A stretch of DNA of 64,000 nt, from contig NZ_CP147243.1 in the NCBI RefSeq assembly GCF_037198285.1, positions 1,914,422 through 1,978,421 on the forward strand. Direction: 5' to 3'. Of this stretch, positions 43,122 through 52,021 are shown one piece after another. How positions within the stretch are numbered: the stretch's first letter is position 1; each line of letters begins with the position of its first letter. A model generated the notes under the pieces. It saw only the letters and a program-made list of their open reading frames with translations, did not search any database and was not told the DNA's origin. Made by a program: the position numbers and the translations under genes. This DNA comes from Haladaptatus sp. DJG-WS-42 (GTDB lineage: Archaea; Halobacteriota; Halobacteria; Halobacteriales; Halococcaceae).

Positions 43122-43430
43122 ATGACTGATTCAACCCAACCACTCGAAGTCGAACTCGGTGACGCACTGACGCTCCGCGTCCGTACGGGCCCGGACCATC
43201 CAGACGGCGGGAATCACCTCTGTTACGTCGATATCATCGAGGGTGACGAACAGATTGCGAGTATCAACTCGCCCTCGAAGCCGTGGGAGAATTTCACGCG
43301 AGCGATGGTGAGTCAAATCGTCGCCAAACGAGTCGATGGCTATTCATCTGCGGCTGCAGTGAACGACCGCATGTTCGAGGCATTCGAAGCCCGGAAAGCC
43401 GAGTTTGACGACATTTACGGGTGGGAGTGA
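43122..43430 (+). CDS. Small uncharacterised protein after MOSC gene
   Basis: 102 residues. It is acidic and soluble: LEVELGDALTLRVRTGPDHP, LCYVDIIEGDEQIASINSPS, then a helical C-terminus (VNDRMFEAFEARKAEFDDIY). No motif is recognised. Close spacing suggests co-transcription with the MOSC gene. Confidence 0.65.
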   Translation: MTDSTQPLEVELGDALTLRVRTGPDHPDGGNHLCYVDIIEGDEQIASINSPSKPWENFTRAMVSQIVAKRVDGYSSAAAVNDRMFEAFEARKAEFDDIYGWE

Positions 43431-43511
43431 GCGAGGTGAGGTGAACCACTCGCATTTTCGTTGAAAGTGGCGAGCGCGATGTCGGACGACTCCTGAGACC
43501 CCACCCACCGG

Positions 43512-43943
43512 CTACGGTGCCTCGCCTCGATACGGACACTCGCTTCCCGACCGCCAATGGCCACACTCCTTGATGCTCCTGTCTCTACATAGGGCGCACC
43601 TCTCTGGTGGCGGACAGCGGCCAAAAAATGCGGCCAGCAATGTCGTTTCGATGCCGACACACACCCAGTCGTACGCCATCGGGTCGAAGGTCACGGTGCC
43701 GTGTTCGACCAACCCGATGAGTGTGACCGTTTCGTAGGCGATGTGTTCGACGTGTGTTATCGTACAGAGCGGGCCGTCTTCGGTGTAGTCGAATCTCGTG
43801 TCGCAACACACGTCACAGCGGTCTTCTTGAACGAGATTGCGGGCCACACCGACGGCGAGTTCGTCCGCACCATCTATGATGGCGTCGATGAGGCGTTCTG
43901 TAATCTCGTCTGAAAAGCCACCCTCTGGGACTTCGATGCGCAT
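43512..43943 (-). CDS. Cysteine-rich, probably zinc-binding protein
   Basis: 143 residues. The N-terminal half is helical (GGFSDEITERLIDAIIDGAD). Cysteines follow as CDVCC, then CTI, and in the C-terminal part CPPPERCALC, ECGHW and CPY. This could hold one or two zinc ions. The middle beta stretch reads ETVTLIGLVEHGTVTFDPMA. ATG 43943 is used instead of GTG 43952. It starts five bases after the stop of the duplicated-domain gene, so both are one unit. No family is recognised. Confidence 0.65.
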   Translation of the reverse strand: MRIEVPEGGFSDEITERLIDAIIDGADELAVGVARNLVQEDRCDVCCDTRFDYTEDGPLCTITHVEHIAYETVTLIGLVEHGTVTFDPMAYDWVCVGIETTLLAAFFGRCPPPERCALCRDRSIKECGHWRSGSECPYRGEAP

Positions 43944-43948
43944 GGTGC

Positions 43949-44812
43949 TCACCGCCGCGTTCCAAACAGGCTCGATTCAGGAGGGCTTTGGTGCTCCTGT
44001 ACTGCGAGCCACTCACGTTTGTGTTGACGCGCTCTCGATTCGACTTCGGCGGCGGGTATGGGTGGTGGGTTGCGTTCGAAATCTGCGCGCGTCGGTGCGC
44101 CCAACTCGCGGCGGATGATGTCGTATTCCTCGGGGAACTGGGCGCAGACGAGCCACGGTTTGTAGTGTGGAACTGCGTGGAATGCGATGCGGGTTGGCTC
44201 GCGCGTCCATGTCTCGATATACACCAGTTTGTTCACGTACTGTCGATACTCCAAATCGTCGAACGACCCGCGTCGAATCTCCTCAATGATGAAATCTGAC
44301 CTGAGGTCGTCGTAATGGAGCTCCGGAAACCGAAACGGGGCAAATGCCGGTCGGACACTGAGTTGGACGCGGTCTGCAGTGCCTTGCCTGATTTTCGCGT
44401 TTTCATCGCACACACGGTTCCACTCCCACCCGTGGCGGGTCGCCCAGATACGCCGGGAGAGTGGGTCTTCCTCCCCGTTCCAGTCCCACCTGCTGAAATC
44501 CTCTTGATTGAACGCTTCTTCGCGCGTCGTGGCTCCCAGTTCCCGTCTGATGGTGTCGAACACGGTCGGGTATTTCATCGCAAGTCGCCACACATTTGCG
44601 CGAATTCCGTTGGCCGTGGTTGCTCTGAGCGTCGGCGCAATCCCGATTCGCGTGTACCACTCGACGTAAACGAGGTCGTTTACGAACCTTCGGTGGGCGA
44701 TGTCTTCGAAGTCTCCCCGTCGAATTGCTTCTCTGATGCGCGCTGAGCGCACCTCGTCGTACGGAATCTGTGGGAAGTGGCAGGAGTCAGTGTCTGTGCC
44801 AGCCGGAGACAT
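43949..44812 (-). CDS. Protein with two tandem copies of an unknown domain
   Basis: 287 residues. The two halves align. Copy 1 begins IPYDEVRSARIREAIRRGDF, then VNDLVYVEWYTRIGIAPTLR, and ends FDTIRRELGATTREE. Copy 2 begins LHYDDLRSDFIIEEIRRGSF, then VNKLVYIETWTREPTRIAFH, and ends YDIIRRELGAPTRAD. Each copy is about 85 residues and ends in the I-I/R-R-E-L-G-A motif, reminiscent of a homing-endonuclease-associated or DNA-binding repeat, though I cannot name a family. A linker of about 65 residues separates them. A CTTATAAG element lies upstream of the ATG. Confidence 0.7.
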   Translation of the reverse strand: MSPAGTDTDSCHFPQIPYDEVRSARIREAIRRGDFEDIAHRRFVNDLVYVEWYTRIGIAPTLRATTANGIRANVWRLAMKYPTVFDTIRRELGATTREEAFNQEDFSRWDWNGEEDPLSRRIWATRHGWEWNRVCDENAKIRQGTADRVQLSVRPAFAPFRFPELHYDDLRSDFIIEEIRRGSFDDLEYRQYVNKLVYIETWTREPTRIAFHAVPHYKPWLVCAQFPEEYDIIRRELGAPTRADFERNPPPIPAAEVESRARQHKREWLAVQEHQSPPESSLFGTRR

Positions 44813-44964
44813 GGCTCTGTGTACAACTGGAAGTAATATTAGCTTATCGGATTATTACTTATAAGCATATATTTGTGTGTGTGATAGTGGGTCTGTGGGC
44901 TGTCCCAACACCGAGGAGCAGCTGTCGAGCAATAGTGTGAGGTCAACCTAGAGTTCATTCGGCG

Positions 44965-46080
44965 TCAGGTCTCTTCGATTCGATACCCGACGTCCATATC
45001 GAGGAATCGTCCAATATCCGCCACTTCCGCGTCTAACGCTGCGTGGCAGTGTGTGGGAAACTCGTCGAACGGTACGACAACGACGACGGTCTCACGCTTT
45101 GAGCGGTCGAGTTTCCACGTTGCGATCGCGCGGCCATCGTGGATGACGGTGGGTCGGATCACACCCCCACCCGGCCAGATGTTGCGTTCTTCTGCTGGCG
45201 AAACAGCGAATTCTCGACTTGCGTACCCGAGGAGATAGGTGTCGTAACGGGGGAGCAATCGAAGTGGTGACTCCTCGATGTTGCCTTGACGAGGAATCTC
45301 GTTGGCGAGCATCTCGATTCTATCTGCACCGTCCCTGACGACAGTTCGTTCGTCCTCGATTGCCGCCCACGCGGCTCGAACATCGGCCATCGGCAATTTC
45401 GACCACGAGGCAAAGTCATCGAGCGAGGCGGGCTGATACGCCGAAAGGTAACGCCGGGCGAGTGTTCGCAACCCTGCTTCTCTCTCCGTGGATTTCTGTG
45501 GCTTCACCCACTCGTTGAGCAGTCCGTACGCCTCTCCCCCGTCTACAGGTGCGACCTTGCAGACGAGTCCCTGCAACGCCGCACGGCGGATGAGGTGAAA
45601 CGGGGCCTGACCACGAGCGTCGAACGCAAATCCGGCACGCTGGAGCAACTCCGCAATCTCCGCTCGGGTGAGCGGCCCGTGGTCGTCGATTGCGTCGTGA
45701 ATCGTCTCGACTGCGTTCGCGCTTGCATCGTCGTCGAACCCAAGGTCGCTGAGTCGTTTCCGACTCCGGGCAACGAACACGGGGCCGAACACCGACAGCA
45801 ACCATGGTACGTCTTCGGTGGCGACGAGATGAAGGGTGCCTCGCATGCACCAGGTTCGAACGACGCGCCGACTCTCGAACAGGGCGGCGTCAACATCGGC
45901 GGCGGTCACATCCGAACTCCGTGTTCTGATACCGAGCGTCGCTGCGCTGGCATCCTGGGCTTGGAGGCCACAGACACGAGAAAGTACAGCCGGAACGTCT
46001 GTGGCGCTCGTACCGGTGTCGAGTAGCTGAGAACGCAGACGGAGCCGTCTCAGCTCGTCATCGGAGAACGTCCGCTCCAT
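44965..46080 (-). CDS. AlkZ/YcaQ-family winged-helix DNA glycosylase-like protein
   Basis: 371 residues covering the HTH_42 family. CGLQAQDAS contains the Q-x-Q motif that AlkZ uses to open crosslinked or alkylated bases. RVVRTWCMRGTLHLVATEDV and LLPRYDTYLLGYASREF are further conserved blocks; the C-terminal half holds the beta-barrel (WKLDRSKRETVVVVVPFDEF). Family members repair interstrand crosslinks or alkylation damage. Haloarchaeal members are often only annotated as winged-helix proteins. Confidence 0.85.
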   Translation of the reverse strand: MERTFSDDELRRLRLRSQLLDTGTSATDVPAVLSRVCGLQAQDASAATLGIRTRSSDVTAADVDAALFESRRVVRTWCMRGTLHLVATEDVPWLLSVFGPVFVARSRKRLSDLGFDDDASANAVETIHDAIDDHGPLTRAEIAELLQRAGFAFDARGQAPFHLIRRAALQGLVCKVAPVDGGEAYGLLNEWVKPQKSTEREAGLRTLARRYLSAYQPASLDDFASWSKLPMADVRAAWAAIEDERTVVRDGADRIEMLANEIPRQGNIEESPLRLLPRYDTYLLGYASREFAVSPAEERNIWPGGGVIRPTVIHDGRAIATWKLDRSKRETVVVVVPFDEFPTHCHAALDAEVADIGRFLDMDVGYRIEET

Positions 46081-46150
46081 ACGAATCTATCGATGAGAAG
46101 CCACAAAGCACTGTCTCAGAACTGGCTGGCCGAGCGCGACGGCGGGCTAT

Positions 46151-46555
46151 TCAGTCACTGTTGCGTGCGAACAACTGGCGTTTTGCCCACGAGTAGCCGC
46201 CCGCGTACACCACGACGTAGGCGATTGTGAGCGATATTATCCATAGTGTGCCGATGACGAGTGGAGAGCCGTCGTCTTGTGAGGCATAGATGCCGTTCGA
46301 CACCACCGCGTTTCCAGCGACAAAGACTGCGATTACGATTCCATTGAACCCCCAGACACGTCTCGACTGTATGTCTGGATACCGTCGGAGCAACAGATAT
46401 GCCCCAAGAAGGCTACTCCCGGCCGAAATCAGCGCTGTTTCAAGGAACAGCGAGTTTGTAGAGTGGACGACTGCACGGGCGAGACTGTAAACACCAATCC
46501 ACACTGGGGGGATGAGGTCATTCCAGAGCGAGAAGAGCCGTCGAGCGGAAACCAT
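46151..46555 (-). CDS. Small four-helix membrane protein
   Basis: 134 residues with membrane segments near 13-30, 38-56, 69-86 and 97-118. The loop YPDIQSRRVWGFNG is basic and probably cytoplasmic. No family motif is recognised. It lies alone between the glycosylase and the flavin-binding gene on the same strand. Confidence 0.65.
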   Translation of the reverse strand: MVSARRLFSLWNDLIPPVWIGVYSLARAVVHSTNSLFLETALISAGSSLLGAYLLLRRYPDIQSRRVWGFNGIVIAVFVAGNAVVSNGIYASQDDGSPLVIGTLWIISLTIAYVVVYAGGYSWAKRQLFARNSD

Positions 46556-46617
46556 CTGGAAAACGTTTCAATCCTACATCAGATAGTTCTATTGTCAATA
46601 ACGGGTGGCGTCTGTCC

Positions 46618-47190
46618 TTACTCCGACTCCCGTTCCTCGTCCAAGTCGTACGCACCCGGATGGTCGGACTCCTTCCAGCCCTCTTTTCCGCTCCACGATT
46701 CGACGGCGAACCGATAGACTGCCGTCCGGTCGATGGAGTCCTCGCTCATGAACTCGTAATCCTCGCCCGGGGTGAGTTGGGGAGCGTACTTGTCCATGAA
46801 CAGTTCGAGCACGCGGCGTTTTTCGGCTTCCCCAGAGACGAACGAGATGGTTCCGTAGGCGACCACGCTCGAATACTCGACGGTGAAGTTCACGGGTTCG
46901 TCTGCGGGGATGAATCGCCCCATCTCGTGGGTCGTAAAGGATGCCCGTGGCTTCTCGCCTGCTTCCACGAGGTCGTGGGCGCGACCACCCTGTGCACCGT
47001 GCAGGAAAATCGCGCGCTCCGCGTCGTCGTAGACGAACAGTTGCGTAAGGAGGTGCGGTGTATCGTCGTCAATTAGCCCGATGACGCCCGATTTTTGGGT
47101 TGCTAGAAATGTGGGAATCCACTCGGGGTCGGAGACCGCTTTGCCCTGATAGCGGATGGTGTCGGTGGTGTTCTCGATGTCGTCGCCCAT
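46618..47190 (-). CDS. Pyridoxamine 5'-phosphate oxidase-like FMN-binding protein
   Basis: 190 residues with the split-barrel fold. GVIGLIDDDTPHLLTQLFVY opens the barrel, AIFLHGAQGGRAHDLV carries the flavin phosphate contact, VVAYGTISFVSGEAEKR is the dimer strand. Such proteins bind FMN, F420 or haem. The late motif RTAVYRFAVESWSGKE is typical of the nitroimidazole-resistance (NimA-like) branch. ATG 47190 is used. Confidence 0.85.
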   Translation of the reverse strand: MGDDIENTTDTIRYQGKAVSDPEWIPTFLATQKSGVIGLIDDDTPHLLTQLFVYDDAERAIFLHGAQGGRAHDLVEAGEKPRASFTTHEMGRFIPADEPVNFTVEYSSVVAYGTISFVSGEAEKRRVLELFMDKYAPQLTPGEDYEFMSEDSIDRTAVYRFAVESWSGKEGWKESDHPGAYDLDEERESE

Positions 47191-47306
47191 TGAGGAATGG
47201 GACACACGGAGGGCACATAGATTCGTAGGCTTTGGCGAACCTTCGAGTAACCCGACCGCTCACGTGGGTTTCTTCGAAAAAATACCGGGGGCCGACGGTT
47301 CTGAGT

Positions 47307-47945
47307 TTAATCGTCAGCCGGGGCCATTCCTCGTTGCGCGAGACGAGGGGTTATCTCCTCGGTCGTGGTCGTTTCGTGGGCGATGAAGCCGTAGTTCGTG
47401 TAGGCGGCATCGAGTGCTGCTTTCCCGGCGGCGGCGGTTGCATCAGTGACGACAACGACCTCGAACCCGGCTTCGACGGCGTCACGCAGGTGTGATTCGA
47501 CGCACAGATTCGCACTCATTCCAGCAAGCACGATCGTGTCGATTCCGCGTTGCCGGAGCTGCGTGTTGATGTCGTTGCTCCAGAAACCACTGAGCTGCTT
47601 GTGGGGTGCGCACACGAAGGTGTTCTCGTCGGGTTCGAGTTCGGGGATGAAGTTGCTCCCTGAACCAGCCCGGTCGAACATCCGGGTGTCGAACATCATC
47701 TCGTCGATCGTGTTCAGGTGTTGCCAGCTTTCGTACTCGTCTTGCTCGTAGTAGTGTGGCGAATAGAAGACCTTGATACCACCCTCACTGGCAGCGCTTC
47801 GAAGCTGAACCAGATTTTCGACGACATTGTTCTCTTCAACCGTCTCTCCGATGTGATCCCAGACGACACTTTCGGGCTTCAGGAAGTCAACCTGTGGGTC
47901 GGTAATCAGCAATACAGTTCGTTCTGGTACGAGTGTGATGGACAT
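47307..47945 (-). CDS. Isochorismatase-family cysteine hydrolase
   Basis: 212 residues. The catalytic triad is visible: Asp in LLITDPQVDF, Lys in APHKQLSGF and Cys in GMSANLCVESHLRDA. The fold is complete, with TIVLAGMSANLC and VVVVTDATAAAG. Members hydrolyse amides or enol ethers such as nicotinamide, maleamate or isochorismate. A long palindrome overlaps the start region and could be an operator. It resembles the second member at 59152 only in the family core. Confidence 0.88.
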   Translation of the reverse strand: MSITLVPERTVLLITDPQVDFLKPESVVWDHIGETVEENNVVENLVQLRSAASEGGIKVFYSPHYYEQDEYESWQHLNTIDEMMFDTRMFDRAGSGSNFIPELEPDENTFVCAPHKQLSGFWSNDINTQLRQRGIDTIVLAGMSANLCVESHLRDAVEAGFEVVVVTDATAAAGKAALDAAYTNYGFIAHETTTTEEITPRLAQRGMAPADD

Positions 47946-47949
47946 AGCT

Positions 47950-47966
47950 CATCATTAATAATGATG
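47950..47966. promoter_or_regulatory. Palindrome at the hydrolase start
   Basis: CATCATTA and TAATGATG are perfect 8-bp arms around one base. They lie 5-21 bases upstream of the ATG at 47945, and a TATATC element lies further upstream on the same strand. A repressor bound here would cover the expected transcription start. Confidence 0.5.
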
Positions 47967-48431
47967 GTAGCTAGCGCGATATAGATAGAAGTGTCTTCGA
48001 GGTTACCCCGAATCTCCTCCTACCACCATTGGCAGCCTCTCACCCTGAACAACGGGATTTCAGCCTTGATTTGACCAGCCATCCTGAAAATGCCACCACC
48101 AATCTGGGAACATCTACGACAGTACCACTGGACCAGTCGGCGAGCCCCGAGCGCTCGACGTCGGACGACCTGAATGTACGCGGAGAGCACATAGATTCGA
48201 AGGCTCCGGTAATTGTCGGCAACTCACTTTATAAGTCGAAATACGAGCAGCGCAGGAAGCACAAACTCAAATGCGTTGAGCGACCCGTGCCAGCGACTCA
48301 TCTCATCGCTGGTGGGTTCTCTCAGGAGAGTCACCGTGGAACGAGCTTCGCGTGGTACAATCTGTCGTACAGTCCGGGGTTTCAGAGACGAGCGCAGGGA
48401 TTTATCCAGCTCACCTGTGTTGCTCCACCCA
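47967..48431. other. Intergenic region, no supported gene
   Basis: About 465 bases. Long but unlikely frames exist on both strands without haloarchaeal codon bias. A 25-codon minus-strand frame ending at 48224 (MSRWHGSLNAFEFVLPALLV) looks membrane-like but is too short to support. Confidence 0.35.
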
Positions 48432-48632
48432 ATGAGCCAACCTTCGGTTGATGACACGAGCGAAGAAACCGAGGAGAGCATCGCCCTCGGTGTCGCCCTT
48501 GGGCTTTCTCTCGGAGCCGGACTCGGCGTCGTGTTCGGGGTCGTCTTTGATAATATCGCGCTGGGTATTGCTATCGGAACCAGCATCGGCCTCGCGACCG
48601 GCCTCGCCGTTGGCACAACAGTATTACGGTGA
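48432..48632 (+). CDS. Glycine-zipper membrane protein
   Basis: 66 residues. After an acidic head (MSQPSVDDTSEETEES) come two glycine-rich hydrophobic hairpins: IALGVALGLSLGAGLGVVFG and IALGIAIGTSIGLATGLAVG. The G-x3-G spacing is the glycine zipper seen in small membrane oligomers. It ends TVLR 35 bases before the dehydrogenase gene. Function unknown. Confidence 0.7.
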   Translation: MSQPSVDDTSEETEESIALGVALGLSLGAGLGVVFGVVFDNIALGIAIGTSIGLATGLAVGTTVLR

Positions 48633-48667
48633 GCCTCCGCCTTCGTACACACAATTCACCCATCTCT

Positions 48668-49642
48668 ATGACTTCCACACCAGACATCGTCGTTCTCCGC
48701 GAGGGGACAGAAGGGCTCTCGATGGAACCGTACGCTGCGGAACTCAGAAAACGTCTCCCCGACCGAACCGTCGCGCTCGCGCGAACGCCAAAAGAGGAAC
48801 GAGAATTGGTCGAACACGCCCGAATCGTCACGGGCATCACCCTCGAAAAATCATTGCTCGCGCGGGCGTCGAACCTTGACCTGTTCGCGTGTACGTTCGC
48901 AGGGACAGACCACGTCCCAGTGAACGAACTCGCTGCCAACGGGGTCGCCGTCACCAACGCAGGCGGCATCCACGCGCCGGGTATCGCAGAACAGGCGCTC
49001 GGGAACATGCTGGTGTTCACCCGCCGGCTACACGAAGGCTGGCGGCAGAAGCAACGCGCCGAGTGGCGGCACTTTCAGTCGGGCGAACTCACGGGAAGCA
49101 CGGTCACGATTATCGGCCTCGGCTCGATTGGTCAGGCGCTCGTCCAGCGCTTGGAGGGCTTTGAGGTACACACCATCGGCATTCGCTACACACCGGAGAA
49201 AGGCGGCCCGACCGACGAGGTACACGGGTTCGACGAAGACGCCATCCACGACGCGCTCTCGCAGAGCGATTTCGTCGTCATCGCCTGCCCGCTCACCGAC
49301 GAAACGCGCGGGCTCATTGGCGAGGCGGAACTGGCCACGATGCCACCGCACGCCGTGCTCATCAACACCGCCCGCGGGCCACTCGTCGAGACCGACGCGC
49401 TTGTCTCCGCGCTCCGCTCGAACGCACTCGGCGGTGCGGCACTCGACGTGACCGACCCCGAACCGTTGCCTGAAAACCATCCGCTCTGGACGCTCGAAAA
49501 CTGCCTCATCACGCCACACACGGGAGGCCACACGCCAAAACACTGGGAACGACTCGCCGATATTGTGGCCGAAAACGTCGGACGGCTCGACGCGGGCGAG
49601 GACTTGCAAAATCAGATAGTCGCCCCGTCGAGTTCTCGATAG
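48668..49642 (+). CDS. D-2-hydroxyacid dehydrogenase
   Basis: 324 residues. The NAD site is GLGSIGQAL. Catalytic residues follow in order: Arg in NTARGPLVE, Glu in DPEPLPENHPLW and His in ITPHTGGHTPKHWE. AGGIHAPGIAEQALGNMLVF is the usual helix before the NAD domain. It oxidises or reduces a 2-hydroxy acid; haloarchaeal relatives include lactate- and 2-hydroxyisocaproate-type enzymes. The substrate is open. Confidence 0.93.
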   Translation: MTSTPDIVVLREGTEGLSMEPYAAELRKRLPDRTVALARTPKEERELVEHARIVTGITLEKSLLARASNLDLFACTFAGTDHVPVNELAANGVAVTNAGGIHAPGIAEQALGNMLVFTRRLHEGWRQKQRAEWRHFQSGELTGSTVTIIGLGSIGQALVQRLEGFEVHTIGIRYTPEKGGPTDEVHGFDEDAIHDALSQSDFVVIACPLTDETRGLIGEAELATMPPHAVLINTARGPLVETDALVSALRSNALGGAALDVTDPEPLPENHPLWTLENCLITPHTGGHTPKHWERLADIVAENVGRLDAGEDLQNQIVAPSSSR

Positions 49643-49810
49643 GACAGCGAAAACTGTAGGGAATCATCACGAATTTGGATGGTTCTTCTTGCTCGCGTCA
49701 CACGCTGACTCCGGTTTTCACCCTGCCTAAGCCGTTTTGAACGGTCTGAACGATTCGGAGCATGCAGAACGATATTTCGTACTTTTGTGATATTCGTTCT
49801 ATCTCCGGGT

Positions 49811-51016
49811 ATGGTACAATTCGAACGCATCGCAACCGTCCTCATCGGGGGTGTGTTGCTCGTCGGCGTCGCCCTCCTCGCGCTCCCAGGGCGGCTCGCT
49901 GGGCTTCCGATTCCGTACGAACACCTGCTGGAATTCGTCCTCTGGGGCACGACGGGGCTGTTTTTCGCCTCCGCGCTGCTCTGGGTGGCATTCAGCTACG
50001 TCCTCGGCGCGGGCTACGAACCACCAGCGTCCGAATACGGCGGCGACGATATTCAGGTGCGTATCCTGACCATCGACGCCGCGGAAGTCGTACAGGCGAC
50101 GGTCGATTCGCTGCCCGACGAACTCACGGACAGACACGTCATCGCCGAAGAACCCATCGAGATAGACGGCGCGGAGGTACACGTCGTTCCCGACGAATTC
50201 GACTGTACAGCCGTGAAAAAGGGCCGTGCAATCGAGTGGGCACGCCAGACGCTTTCGTGCGACTGCGAGTTCGTCCTCTATCTCGACGAAGACAGCATTG
50301 TCGAGCACTTCGATGGACTCCCGGACGCCGACGTCGTGCAACTGCGCGAGCGGCCTCGTCGAACTGGCTCCGTACTCTCGTATCTCGCAGACGTGTATCG
50401 CATGGGCGTCCAAATCGAACAGCGCGCGTTCGCTCGCTTGCAAATCCCACTTTTTGCGTGGGGCGGCGGTATCGCGGTGCGAACCGAACTCGAGAACGAG
50501 GTCACGTGGGACCGCGAGACGCTCGTCGAGGACACCGCATTCGTCTGGGCGGCAGCCCAACAGAACGACATCGATTTCGCGCTCGCAACGAGCACGTGTT
50601 CGAACGAAGCCCCACCGTCGCTCGGTGAAATCCTCCAGCAGCGACGGCGCTGGGCGGCGGGCAACATCGAAGCGACCGCACTCCTGCCGCGGCCGTACCG
50701 TGCCTTGACCCGCATCCGAAACTTCGCGTGGGCGCTTTCGCCAATCGTCACGGTCGTCGCACTGCCACTCGCGTTCGTTGGCGTGAGCGTGGTCTACGCA
50801 GGGTTATTCCTGCTTGCGTCGCTCGCGCTTGCCATCTTCACCGCGTTCTGGTTCGTCCGGGGCCTCCTCTATTACGGCGTATCTGAGTTCAAGTGGCTGG
50901 TCGCACTCCCGCTTGTACCGCTCATCAGCCTCGTCCACTCGATGGGAACGATCGTCGGGATTCTTCACCCGCCGTCGACGTTCCGTGTGACAGAAAAGGT
51001 TGGAACCGGAAAATAA
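49811..51016 (+). CDS. Membrane glycosyltransferase, GT2-like
   Basis: 401 residues. Two membrane helices open the protein (7-27 and 37-58). The catalytic domain has VRILTIDAAEV, the D-x-D site in LYLDEDSIVEH, the acceptor acid in LVEDTAFVW and the late Q-Q-R-R-R-W (LQQRRRWAAGN). About three membrane helices end the protein (WALSPIVTVVALPLAFVGV, VYAGLFLLASLALAIFT). It would transfer a sugar to a lipid or polymer at the membrane. No pathway genes adjoin it. ATG 49811 is used. Confidence 0.9.
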   Translation: MVQFERIATVLIGGVLLVGVALLALPGRLAGLPIPYEHLLEFVLWGTTGLFFASALLWVAFSYVLGAGYEPPASEYGGDDIQVRILTIDAAEVVQATVDSLPDELTDRHVIAEEPIEIDGAEVHVVPDEFDCTAVKKGRAIEWARQTLSCDCEFVLYLDEDSIVEHFDGLPDADVVQLRERPRRTGSVLSYLADVYRMGVQIEQRAFARLQIPLFAWGGGIAVRTELENEVTWDRETLVEDTAFVWAAAQQNDIDFALATSTCSNEAPPSLGEILQQRRRWAAGNIEATALLPRPYRALTRIRNFAWALSPIVTVVALPLAFVGVSVVYAGLFLLASLALAIFTAFWFVRGLLYYGVSEFKWLVALPLVPLISLVHSMGTIVGILHPPSTFRVTEKVGTGK

Positions 51017-51467
51017 CAGCTCAACCCTATCATCGGCATCGGAATGCATGCCGTTGAAGCATCTGCATTCCCGGTACTCTCGTTGAGTCGCTCTTTCCAA
51101 CACGTGGGCGCGAACTGTGGTGTGAGCGGCTTGGATTTGGGGTACCGATTGTTATTTTCGTGGTTGGGTCTTGTAATGACTCTCAGTCAGGCGACTGCGT
51201 GCAGTCAACCCGTGCAACAGGCTGCTGTCCGCGAGGTCATCGGTGACTCTGTTCACACAATTGACTCAGTACCGCAAGCGTGTCAATCAGAATTAATTGC
51301 ACGTTCACCATCTAACATATCAAAACTCTGGATTTAGTTTACCACCGGCACGCGCGCCAATAACTGTGGGATGAAGCGCACCACGCAGAACCGTTTGGTT
51401 TCGCGCTCCATGCGTGATTTCGCGTTATCAATTCGCATCTAAGCGCGAACCTACAGTGATGTCGCCA
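51017..51467. other. Gene-poor stretch next to transposase relic
   Basis: About 450 bases. Nothing supported as a gene. A short minus-strand run (RETKRFCVVRFIPQLLARVP near 51350-51420) could be the remnant of a lost gene. An AATTAATT palindrome occurs near 51291. Confidence 0.35.
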
Positions 51468-51894
51468 CTACTGCGATTTGTCTTGTGCTTCCCTGATAAA
51501 CCGACGACAGCTCGGAAGCGAGTATGCAACATTGAACGAATTTTCGATGAACTGTTGGACGAGTGGGGGCGTCCACTCGCCCTCCTCGTCGCCCAGCGTT
51601 GTCGGTGACTTCTGTAATGCCTGCTGCAACGTGGTCGCTGATCGGCTGTGAGTTTTCGGGGGCGACCGCTTCGTTGCTCGTCGGTGACGGCTGCCGCGAG
51701 TGGCCGGTCCTCGAAGCGTTTTAGCCACGCGTAGATAGTGCGCCGCTCGACGCCGTACCAGTCGGCGAGTTCGGTCTGTGTCACGCCGTTTTTATACGCG
51801 ATTGCGGCCAACAGCCGCTTGGTTGGCTTTTTCCCTCCACGTTATCGAGCGCCTGCTGCAGTTCTTCAATCGAGATATCGTCCAGATGTTCCAT
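51468..51894 (-). pseudogene. Frameshifted IS630-type transposase, N-terminal part
   Basis: Three frames must be joined. First MEHLDDISIEELQQALDNVE with GK; after a lost base in the A-run near 51830, KRLLAAIAYKNGVTQTELAD, WYGVERRTIYAWLKRFEDRP and LAAAVTDEQRSGRPRKLTAD; after another shift, TTLQQALQKSPTTLGDEEGE, WTPPLVQQFIENSFNVAYSL and PSCRRFIREAQDKSQ with TAG. This is the helix-turn-helix half of IS630/ISH-type transposases. The DDE catalytic part is missing, so it is a dead remnant. Confidence 0.8.
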
Positions 51895-52021
51895 GATGCA
51901 TATATTCAAATACTGAGTAGAAAATTTTAACGGATTTTGGTAACTGGTGTCCAGAAATGCCGTTGAGACCGAATTTGTGAACCGAGCGACCGTCGTTTTC
52001 AAAACGGCTCTGAGAGTCGAA

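Noticed and set aside
44813-44964. Possible small gene in the gap
   Set aside because: AT-rich promoter region only; no frame with start, stop and codon bias.
48224-48301. 25-codon membrane-like minus-strand frame
   Set aside because: Too short and without supporting signals.
48029-48451. 140-codon plus-strand frame before the glycine-zipper gene
   Set aside because: No codon bias, no domain, and it overlaps the start of a better supported gene.
51345-51440. Minus-strand run RETKRFCVVRFIPQLLARVP
   Set aside because: May be the remnant of a gene, but no family could be named and no start is present.
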